Positions 43,374-49,892 of a DNA stretch of 64,000 nt are shown piece by piece. The translations under genes were made by a program, and so were the position numbers. The stretch's first letter is position 1. Each line of letters starts with the position of its first letter. The notes below the pieces were generated by a model that was not told the DNA's origin, searched no databases, and saw only the letters and a program-made list of their open reading frames with translations. This DNA comes from Alteromonas gilva (GTDB taxonomy: Bacteria > Pseudomonadota > Gammaproteobacteria > Enterobacterales > Alteromonadaceae), in the NCBI RefSeq assembly GCF_028595265.1, contig NZ_JAQQXP010000001.1, positions 2,914,001-2,978,000 of the forward strand, given 5' to 3'.

Positions 43374-45149
43374 TTAACCCAGGTCGATAAGAGGCTGACC
43401 GTTTGTCACACTGTCACCCTCTTTCACTTGCACTGCAGAAACGGTGCCGTCAAAGGCACTACGGATTTCCGTTTCCATTTTCATGGCTTCCAGAATAATC
43501 ACCACATCGCCATTACTCACCTCATCACCCGGCGCTACCAGTATTTTAAATACGTTACCCGACAACGGCGCGTTAATACTTTGCCCGCCGCCAGCCGGAG
43601 CAGGTGTAGCTGGCTCAGCAGCGGCCGGCGCGGGTGTTACAGCGCCTAGCTGACCCGAAGCGCCCACCTCTACACTGTAGAGCTTACCGTCCACTTTAAC
43701 GTCGTAGACCGCCGCCTCAGAGGTTGCCGGTGCGGCTGTCGCTGCTGGTGCAGGTTCTTCGCCAGTCGGCACAGGCTCAAAGGCATCCGGGTTGTTGCGA
43801 TTCTGCAAAAACTTGAGGCCAATTTGCGGAAACAGCGCATAGGTCAGAACATCGTCAATTTTAGCCTCAGCTAAGGAGATTGACTTTTCTTTGGCCAGCT
43901 CGTCGAGTTCTGCTTCGAGTTTGCTAAGCTCAGGCTCAATCAAGTCAGCAGGGCGACAGGTGATGGCTTCACCACCATCCAGCACACGCTGTTGTAATTC
44001 ACTGTTAACCGGCGCGGCGGTGGCACCATATTCGCCTTTTAGTACGCCTGCCGTCTCTTTTGAAATGCTCTTATAGCGTTCACCGGTGAGGACGTTAATG
44101 ACCGACTGCGTACCCACAATTTGCGATGTCGGCGTCACCAGCGGAATAAAGCCTAAGTCTTCGCGAACGCGGGGGATTTCCTGTAACACTTCATCAAATT
44201 TATCAGCCGCCCCCTGCTCTTTTAGCTGGCTTTCCATGTTTGTAAGCATGCCGCCGGGCACCTGGGCAAGCAAAATGCGGGCATCAACGCCTTTCAGGCT
44301 CCCTTCAAACTTGGCATATTTTTTCCGCACTTCGCGGAAGTAAGCAGCAATTTCGGCCAGTTCAGGCAGATCCAAACCGGTATCCCGCTCGGTGCCCTCT
44401 AATATGGATACAATGGTTTCGGTCGCTGTGTGTCCGTAGGTCATGCTCATCGAAGAGATTGCCGTATCGAGAATATCAATCCCGGCATCTATCGCTTTTT
44501 GGTAGGTGGCCGTACTTAAACCGGTAGTTGCATGACACTGCATCGCAATGGGCACATCAACGGTCTTTTTAAGTTCAGTGATCAGGGTTTCACATTCGTA
44601 AGGCTTAAGCAGCCCAGCCATATCTTTAATACAGATAGAATGAACGCCCTTGTCTTCAAGCTGCTTAGCCATATCCAGCCAAACCTGCAGATTATGCACC
44701 GGGCTTACCGTATAGGAAATGGTGCCTTGCGCATGAGCACCGCAGTTTATTGCGGCTTTTATCGCTGTGTCCAGGTTACGCACATCGTTCATCGCATCAA
44801 AAATACGGAACACGTCTACGCCGTTATCGTGAGCGCGCTCAACAAAACGGGTGACCACGTCATCAGCATAGTGACGATAACCAAGCAGGTTTTGACCGCG
44901 TAATAACATTTGTTGGCGGGTGTTCGGCATCGCCTGTTTCAGCGCACGAATACGCTCCCACGGGTCTTCACCTAAATAACGAATGCAAGCATCAAAGGTT
45001 GCCCCACCCCAGGATTCAACAGACCAGTAACCGGCCTTATCGAGCTTTTCCGCTATGGGGAGCATATCGTCGATACGCATTCTGGTGGCAAGCAGTGATT
45101 GATGCGCATCCCGAAGCACCAGTTCGGTAATCGCCAGTGGCTTAGACAT
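43374..45149 (-). CDS. oadA: Oxaloacetate decarboxylase alpha subunit
   Basis: A 591-residue carboxyltransferase. The HMGL-like TIM barrel at the N-terminus starts LVLRDAHQSLLATRMR and holds the metal-binding residues. A PYC_OADA domain (about 300-470) and an Ala/Pro-rich linker (about 475-515) follow, then a C-terminal biotinyl domain with EAMKMETE, whose Lys carries biotin. It transfers CO2 from oxaloacetate to biotin, giving pyruvate. It lies between oadG and oadB and works as a soluble subunit docked to the membrane pump. Confidence 0.96.
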   Translation of the reverse strand: MSKPLAITELVLRDAHQSLLATRMRIDDMLPIAEKLDKAGYWSVESWGGATFDACIRYLGEDPWERIRALKQAMPNTRQQMLLRGQNLLGYRHYADDVVTRFVERAHDNGVDVFRIFDAMNDVRNLDTAIKAAINCGAHAQGTISYTVSPVHNLQVWLDMAKQLEDKGVHSICIKDMAGLLKPYECETLITELKKTVDVPIAMQCHATTGLSTATYQKAIDAGIDILDTAISSMSMTYGHTATETIVSILEGTERDTGLDLPELAEIAAYFREVRKKYAKFEGSLKGVDARILLAQVPGGMLTNMESQLKEQGAADKFDEVLQEIPRVREDLGFIPLVTPTSQIVGTQSVINVLTGERYKSISKETAGVLKGEYGATAAPVNSELQQRVLDGGEAITCRPADLIEPELSKLEAELDELAKEKSISLAEAKIDDVLTYALFPQIGLKFLQNRNNPDAFEPVPTGEEPAPAATAAPATSEAAVYDVKVDGKLYSVEVGASGQLGAVTPAPAAAEPATPAPAGGGQSINAPLSGNVFKILVAPGDEVSNGDVVIILEAMKMETEIRSAFDGTVSAVQVKEGDSVTNGQPLIDLG

Positions 45150-45169
45150 GTGATCTCCTAAAATATATT

Positions 45170-45430
45170 TTATTTATTTGCGTTTCTGTGCGCATGAACG
45201 GCAGCCGATATGGCTGCGATAACGTTGTTGTCAGTTGAAGGCGCTTGCTTAGCTTTATTGCCTGACGCTCTGACCGGCGCCTGAGGCTGGGCACCAGGAA
45301 ACCGCTCACAAAACGCTTTGAGTCCGTTTACTGCAAAAATAAGGATGGTCAGGAATACAAATACAAAGCCCATTCCCACCAGCAACAAATTTCCAGCTTC
45401 TACGAGTAATTCTGAAATTGATGTAGCCAT
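45170..45430 (-). CDS. oadG: Oxaloacetate decarboxylase gamma subunit
   Basis: An 86-residue subunit: one membrane helix (about residues 15-38, LLLVGMGFVFVFLTILIFAV) and a Pro/Ala-rich linker, as is typical for OadG. It anchors the alpha subunit to OadB. I start at the ATG at 45430 (MATSISELL, with GGAA upstream); an earlier ATG in the same frame adds a non-family extension. First gene of the operon. Confidence 0.88.
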   Translation of the reverse strand: MATSISELLVEAGNLLLVGMGFVFVFLTILIFAVNGLKAFCERFPGAQPQAPVRASGNKAKQAPSTDNNVIAAISAAVHAHRNANK

Positions 45431-45772
45431 TGTTTTTTCCGGGCATTTTTTTCGAAACAGATTAGTATCATGCCACCTGCTAAAAGACAATATAAACAGT
45501 TGTTTAAACTGCATAAAAAGTCATTAAATACGACTAAATATTTATAATCATGCAAAATTACGCATAAAATAAACTTGGCTTATGCGCTCTATAAGTTTGG
45601 ATGATTAAATTACAAAACCTGATTGGTTTCTTTGAGTTGCTATCTTTTTAGCCAGGCCACTGTTATTAGTGTATCCCTGCAAGCGATACTTCGCTGTATT
45701 CATCCTGAGGGAGAGGCTTAACAAAAGCAATAGAGATTGTGTTACCGATTACAGTATTTGCATAGAAAAACT
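45431..45772. other. Intergenic region upstream of oadG
   Basis: About 340 bp, AT-rich. It holds the oadG promoter region on the minus strand. A 60-codon plus-strand frame (45669-45851) has no ribosome-binding site or family resemblance and overlaps a terminator. I see no gene. Confidence 0.5.
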
Positions 45773-45826
45773 AAAAAAGCCTGGTCTCTTAACCAATCAA
45801 ACATCAATCAGTAATAGCAACCAGGC
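45773..45826 (-). terminator. Terminator after the bacteriocin-like gene pair
   Basis: On the minus strand GCCTGGT (45820-45826) and ACCAGGC (45779-45785) pair across a 34-base loop and are followed by six T. It ends eight bases after the stop of the small membrane protein gene. The long loop makes it weaker than average. Confidence 0.6.
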
Positions 45827-45833
45827 CCTTTAC

Positions 45834-46040
45834 TTACTGTTGTTTGGGTGAGACAAGATAAAATACATACAACACGAGCAACACTGCAAAATATACTGCG
45901 CCGATGAGCGATTTTATTGCCAGGGTTAAATCGGTATACATTGAGATAAATGCGAGGATTGCACCGCCGATAAACCCCGCTGCCAAAATATACCTAAAGT
46001 TGAAATATCTGTTTGTCATAAAGAACCGATGATTAACCAT
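45834..46040 (-). CDS. Small two-helix membrane protein, candidate immunity protein
   Basis: A 68-residue protein with two predicted membrane helices (about residues 17-38, ILAAGFIGGAILAFISMY, and 45-63, LIGAVYFAVLLVLYVFYLVS). I recognise no family. Its ATG overlaps the stop of the upstream double-glycine-leader peptide gene by eight bases (ATGGTTAA), so the two are translated together. Small two-helix proteins beside such peptides are often immunity proteins, for example Cvi for microcin V. This role is inference from context. An ATG seven codons later is an alternative start. Confidence 0.6.
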   Translation of the reverse strand: MVNHRFFMTNRYFNFRYILAAGFIGGAILAFISMYTDLTLAIKSLIGAVYFAVLLVLYVFYLVSPKQQ

Positions 46041-46221
46041 AGCGCGTGCTTAAATATGACGCCGCATAGGAGCCAAGAACAGCCGCCATAGCGATCGGTC
46101 CGGTTGTTACGATGGCAACACCAATCAGGGCTGCAGATACGCCGATACTTGCACTCCAAGCTGTGTCATCACTGACCCCACCGGAAACAGTTTCTAATTC
46201 TTGTGTCGTTAATTCTTGCAT
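46033..46221 (-). CDS. Double-glycine-leader bacteriocin/microcin-like peptide
   Basis: A 62-residue peptide. The first 15 residues, MQELTTQELETVSGG, match the double-glycine leader used by class II bacteriocins and class IIa microcins (compare MRTLTLNELDSVSGG of microcin V); cleavage would follow GG. The predicted 47-residue core begins VSDD, is rich in Ala, Gly, Ser, Val and Ile, has no Cys, and can form one or two membrane-active helices. A strong site (AGGAGA) precedes the ATG. Export would need a peptidase-containing ABC transporter, which is not in this window. A non-toxic secreted signal is another option. Confidence 0.72.
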   Translation of the reverse strand: MQELTTQELETVSGGVSDDTAWSASIGVSAALIGVAIVTTGPIAMAAVLGSYAASYLSTRYG

Positions 46222-46279
46222 ATAAAATCTCCTGTAAATGACTCATTAAATGTCGATACTGCAACAAGAGTGTGTGTGA

Positions 46280-46308
46280 TTTATATGCTTGAATCTACTG
46301 GCCACAAA
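46280..46308 (-). promoter_or_regulatory. Possible promoter of the bacteriocin-like operon
   Basis: On the minus strand TATAAA is a good -10. At 17 bp spacing the -35 is TTTGTG, which is weak, so activation by another factor is possible. It lies about 60 bp before the peptide start. Confidence 0.35.
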
Positions 46309-46343
46309 GCCTGATTTGGCTTGCCGTTGTATGCAAAGCTTGG

Positions 46344-46454
46344 TGCATAAAACAACTGTTAGGATCTTCCGGGTAATCGGCAAAAGGGCCGCAGAACTCA
46401 AAACCATGCTTTAAATACAGCTGTCTGGCCGGTTCAAAAAACGCCATGGTGCCG
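46344..46454 (-). pseudogene. Truncated copy of the 3' end of the neighbouring GNAT gene
   Basis: These 111 bases match 47990-48100 with two mismatches in the same orientation. They correspond to about the last third of the intact GNAT gene (47974-48456) without its last few codons. There is no start or complete domain. It lies between the bacteriocin-like operon and an unknown lipoprotein gene, and marks a duplication or insertion boundary. Confidence 0.9.
46344..46454. repeat. Direct repeat, copy A (111 bp)
   Basis: Copy A of a direct repeat whose copy B is at 47990-48100. The two differ at 46352 and 46424 only. The 1,535 bp between them contain the lipoprotein gene. Confidence 0.92.
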
Positions 46455-46476
46455 TTCCTTGATGCGCGGCCAAACG

Positions 46477-47778
46477 TTACTTAGCATTAATATAGATTTC
46501 TGCCGATGAGTTCGAGGCGGTAAATTCGCCGTCAGAGACGATTACCGTCGCCCAAATTATATCGCCTGCAGTTACAACATCTGCTGGTAAAGTACGCTCA
46601 TTTTGATCTGGGATAATAGCCCCAAACTTCGTCCATTGATAAGATATGCTTATCTGGGATTCTGGAGTATCTGGATCAATATAACGAATATTCTGTATTT
46701 CTAATTGATCACCTTCAAATGCCAGCTCGGGTGTAATAAACGGCGCAAATACTCTTGGCGGCCGATTCAATGCTTCAGGGGCAGTCAGTGGAGTGACATT
46801 GAAATCAGCATCGAGAAAATCATTGAGTGAAATAAAATACTTACCAGAGTCGGCTTCGCCGTCGGCATCCTCATCAATCAATAACTTTAGATCTCTTTCA
46901 AATTCCAGGGAAGCGGTGGCAGCATTTGCCATGCTAAATACCATTTTAGCGTAAAAAGGGTCGTTATCATTGGAGAATTTATTTTCTGTAACAAATTGAA
47001 CTGCACCATATGTTTCTAATGTTATTTCACCCGAATAGCTGATGCCATCTTCTTCGCCACGATTACCGTCTGCACGCCAATCCAGTTGTTCTAAATACTG
47101 AATACCGGTTGATTGGGCTGAAAATAACAGATGACTAGATGAAAAATTAATATCAAATGGGCCTTCATCTCCTTTTTCAGTACCGTAAAGGTAATGACCC
47201 GTAATAATCCATTCCTCTTCATTAGTCAGCAAGCTAACCTCATTAAAAAAAAGTACACCATTGAAGTTGGCTTTGTCTGCCCCGTGCAGGCTAACAGCAC
47301 CGTTGCCGGTAAGGATGCCACTTCCGACATCACATTGATTGTAATCTACTTCAAGAATGCCTACCCCATTCTCGTCCAGGTCACCAGTAAGATCGAGGCT
47401 CCCAGACAGCGAGCAGGGTTTAGAATAGCTACCGGTTATGGATTGACTTAGTATACCGAAACGTACGAGTATATAATAAGGAACACCAGGGTTTCCTGTT
47501 CCCAGCAGTTTACCCGTTACTTTCTGAACCACTTCAGGATTTATTGCCGCAGGTTCTGTTACTCCTTGATACAGGTGTTTTGCATACCCCCAGTAATTCT
47601 CCTCAAGTTCAGCTTCACTTAAGGTCGTAGGGTCTGTACTCATGACTTCAGCCCAATTAATAGGCGGAGGCGAAGGAGGGATCTGGGTATCGGGCAGGTC
47701 TATAGCACCGTTGTCATTTCCACCACAGGAGACTACAGAAATGACCAAGACAAAAATCGACAGGACTTTTGATAACAT
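46477..47778 (-). CDS. Uncharacterised lipoprotein with C-terminal Ig-like domain
   Basis: A 433-residue exported protein. The signal sequence ends in a lipobox-like VVSC (Cys at residue 18), then GGNDNG, a Pro-rich spacer and a central beta-rich region. The central part has repeated Gly/Asp patterns such as GSLDLTGDLDENGVG (about 125-140). The last 90 residues look like a cadherin/Ig-like fold (NRPPRVFAP through SDGEFTASNSSAEIYI). I do not recognise the family. Outer-membrane or surface location is likely. It lies between the two copies of a 111-bp direct repeat and may have arrived with that event. Confidence 0.8.
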   Translation of the reverse strand: MLSKVLSIFVLVISVVSCGGNDNGAIDLPDTQIPPSPPPINWAEVMSTDPTTLSEAELEENYWGYAKHLYQGVTEPAAINPEVVQKVTGKLLGTGNPGVPYYILVRFGILSQSITGSYSKPCSLSGSLDLTGDLDENGVGILEVDYNQCDVGSGILTGNGAVSLHGADKANFNGVLFFNEVSLLTNEEEWIITGHYLYGTEKGDEGPFDINFSSSHLLFSAQSTGIQYLEQLDWRADGNRGEEDGISYSGEITLETYGAVQFVTENKFSNDNDPFYAKMVFSMANAATASLEFERDLKLLIDEDADGEADSGKYFISLNDFLDADFNVTPLTAPEALNRPPRVFAPFITPELAFEGDQLEIQNIRYIDPDTPESQISISYQWTKFGAIIPDQNERTLPADVVTAGDIIWATVIVSDGEFTASNSSAEIYINAK

Positions 47779-47973
47779 AAGTAGAGCATCCTTGCGTAAA
47801 AAACTGTGTATATTTTAATTTAATTACAGAAGTATAAGTTCTTTCTTTTCATTTATTTATCGTATCATAATATTTTTCAAACTACGGTATTTTAACTTTC
47901 ATTGATGAAAAGCCTTCGCGCAATACTGCCAGTCAGCTTTGGTCAAGACTATTGCGAATTTGTTTCTAACAAC

Positions 47974-48456
47974 TTACTTCAGCACTTTGTGCATAAAGCA
48001 ACTGTTAGGATCTTCCGGGTAATCGGCAAAAGGGCCGCAGAACTCAAAACCATGCTTTAAATACAGCTGCCTGGCCGGTTCAAAAAACGCCATGGTGCCG
48101 GTTTCAAGCAACAGGTTTTTATAGCCTTTGTCCTGTGCAAATTGAATGATATGGGTCAACAACTGTTTGCCTGCACCAGTGCGCCGGGCATTGGCCGGTG
48201 TGCGCATAGACTTGATTTCGGCGTCATCATCACTGAGACGTTTGATGGCAATACAGCCTTTCAGCTCGGCGCCCTGGCGAGCTGCAAAAAAGGTAATGGC
48301 CGGATCTTTTAATTTTGCGACATCGAGCGCATGCACGCTCTCTGGCGGAGAGGTGGCGTACATATCAGCCAGGTGTTCTTCTAATAATTGGATGACATCG
48401 CCGCCTGACAAGTCATCGATGCTTATTGTCAGTGCCATGGGACTGCGTGGCGCCAT
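47974..48456 (-). CDS. GNAT family N-acetyltransferase
   Basis: A 160-residue GNAT acetyltransferase. It has an acetyl-CoA loop of the ANARRTGAGKQLLTHIIQFA type near residue 90-110, then LLLETGTMAFFEPARQLYLK and GFEFCGPFADYPEDPNSCF, typical of the family that includes PA4534/YiiD-like proteins. The substrate is unknown. The ATG at 48456 overlaps the NUDIX stop codon by one base (TGATG). A GTG one codon earlier and an ATG at 48438 are alternatives. Its 3' end is duplicated about 1.6 kb away. Confidence 0.88.
   Translation of the reverse strand: MAPRSPMALTISIDDLSGGDVIQLLEEHLADMYATSPPESVHALDVAKLKDPAITFFAARQGAELKGCIAIKRLSDDDAEIKSMRTPANARRTGAGKQLLTHIIQFAQDKGYKNLLLETGTMAFFEPARQLYLKHGFEFCGPFADYPEDPNSCFMHKVLK
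47990..48100. repeat. Direct repeat, copy B (111 bp), inside the intact GNAT gene
   Basis: Copy B of the repeat described at 46344-46454. It begins just before the GNAT stop codon and lies entirely within its coding sequence, so this is probably the source copy. Confidence 0.92.
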
Positions 48457-49013
48457 CACAGAAAACCTTTCAGAGTTGCCAATCCAAATGCATTACACGT
48501 GGTGGCGTCCATCATTTCGCCACTTACGATGCGTTGCTTTAACTGGGCGAGCGGCATTTTATGAACGATTAGCCCCTGCTCTTCGTCTTCCAGCGCCTGG
48601 CTGGTGCCGGTTAACTCAGTGGCCACAAAAATATGGTAGCGTTGCGAGCACATCCCATACGCTAAGAATTGCTCACCCACGTACTGCCAATTATCGGCCA
48701 GTAAACCGCATTCTTCGCGCAGCTCTGCTTTAGCAACACTCAGTGCATCAAAGCTCTCTGCGCCTTCTTTAGCGCCTTGGGGGAACTCTAAATGCCGCCC
48801 CTTTACCGGATAGCGATACTGTTCAACAAGATACACATCGTCACCTGAGAGTGCTATCACCACAACAAAATCGGGTTTGTCGATAACTCCGTAAATGCCG
48901 CGATAACCATCGTCGCGACCAATGGCATCTTCACGCACCGTCATCCAGCGGTTTTGATAAACCACCTTCGAATCCAGCGTCTGAATCTCATCATCAGGGT
49001 AGGTGTTGCTCAT
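48456..49013 (-). CDS. NUDIX hydrolase, ADP-sugar pyrophosphatase type
   Basis: A 185-residue NUDIX enzyme. The box reads GAKEGAE, nine residues, then AELREECGL; the catalytic REEx(C/T)G core is intact, with the two-residue insertion often seen in this branch. A YRYPVKGRHLEFPQG strand before the box fits ADP-ribose or GDP-sugar pyrophosphatases (NudF/NudK-like). It would hydrolyse a nucleoside diphosphate sugar to NMP and sugar phosphate. It is translationally coupled to the GNAT gene. Confidence 0.88.
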   Translation of the reverse strand: MSNTYPDDEIQTLDSKVVYQNRWMTVREDAIGRDDGYRGIYGVIDKPDFVVVIALSGDDVYLVEQYRYPVKGRHLEFPQGAKEGAESFDALSVAKAELREECGLLADNWQYVGEQFLAYGMCSQRYHIFVATELTGTSQALEDEEQGLIVHKMPLAQLKQRIVSGEMMDATTCNAFGLATLKGFL

Positions 49014-49109
49014 GCTTTTTCATCCATACAAAGCGTTTTATTAGCGGCTGTGGCCAGCTCAACGTATCAATGTGATTAACCGCTGGCTGGCCAGTATAAG
49101 GGGGATGTG

Positions 49110-49586
49110 TTAAATATATTCCACTTCGATGATTTCGTACTCCACCGCACCTGATGGTGTTTGGATATTAACCATATCATCAAGCTCCTTACCGATTAAT
49201 CCTCGCGCAATGGGGGAGTTAACCGAAATAAGGTTTTCTTTGATATTGGCTTCATCGTCACCCACGATGCGATATCTTGTTTCCGCACCAGATTCTACAT
49301 TAAGGATGGTAACAGTCGCGCCAAAAATCACTTTGCCGTTATTATTTATCTTGGTCACGTCGATGATTTGTGCATTTGACAGCTTACCTTCGATATCCTG
49401 AATACGGCCTTCACAAAAGCTTTGTTGCTCACGGGCGGCGTGATATTCAGCATTTTCTTTCAGATCGCCATGCTCACGGGCTTCAGCAATCGATGCGATA
49501 ATTCTTGGGCGGTCAACTGTTTTAAGTTGATTCAACTCCTCACGCAGCATTTCTGCACCACGCATAGTCATAGGATATTGAGTCAT
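49110..49586 (-). CDS. greA: Transcription elongation factor GreA
   Basis: A 158-residue factor that rescues backtracked RNA polymerase by stimulating transcript cleavage. The N-terminal coiled coil carries the key tip residues in EAREHGDLKENAEYHAAREQ (about 39-58, acidic D and E at the tip). The C-terminal FKBP-like domain ends LIGKELDDMVNIQTPSG. Length equals E. coli GreA. A strong terminator hairpin sits in its leader, 35 bases before the ATG, as known for the E. coli greA leader (GraL). Confidence 0.97.
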   Translation of the reverse strand: MTQYPMTMRGAEMLREELNQLKTVDRPRIIASIAEAREHGDLKENAEYHAAREQQSFCEGRIQDIEGKLSNAQIIDVTKINNNGKVIFGATVTILNVESGAETRYRIVGDDEANIKENLISVNSPIARGLIGKELDDMVNIQTPSGAVEYEIIEVEYI

Positions 49587-49620
49587 AATTTTATTCTCAC
49601 TTTATGGAATAAGTTCACAA

Positions 49621-49651
49621 GTAGCAAAAAAACTGCGCCTGACAGGCGCAG
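49621..49651 (-). terminator. Intrinsic terminator within the greA leader
   Basis: On the minus strand CTGCGCCTG-T-CAGGCGCAG is a perfect 9-bp palindrome followed by seven T. It ends 35 bases before the greA start and would cause premature termination of greA transcripts. In E. coli such a terminator yields the GraL leader RNAs. Confidence 0.85.
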
Positions 49652-49693
49652 CTTTCAATATTTGTTCACGTTTAACTTACAATGAATACTAAA

Positions 49694-49747
49694 GGATACC
49701 GCGTATCCGGGCTTAAATACCAGATCTGTTTAGTAAAATAGGTATCC
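49694..49747 (-). promoter_or_regulatory. Mutually exclusive pairings in the greA leader region
   Basis: GGTATCC (minus strand, 49694-49700) can pair with GGATACC at 49741-49747, or most of it with GGATAC at 49703-49708. The two pairings exclude each other. They lie between the carB terminator and the greA leader terminator and may form a switch or the promoter operator. Confidence 0.4.
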
Positions 49748-49779
49748 TTACCCGGGTTATAGCAGCCTCACAGCAATAA

Positions 49780-49805
49780 AAAAGGCGTCTCATCCGACGC
49801 CTTTT
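49780..49805 (-). terminator. Intrinsic terminator after carB
   Basis: GGCGTC / GACGCC stem with a 6-base loop. Seven T follow on the minus strand. It lies about 90 bp past the carB stop codon. Confidence 0.85.
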
Positions 49806-49892
49806 AACAGGTTGTTAGTGTTGTCTGTCCGGGCACCTGTAGGTTAGCCGTTATGGCGTTACAGCCCCTGCTGACCGGGCAACACTTACCCT

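Noticed and set aside
48146..48733. 195-codon plus-strand frame across the GNAT-NUDIX junction
   Set aside because: It is antisense to two coupled genes with clear domains, and has no ribosome-binding site.
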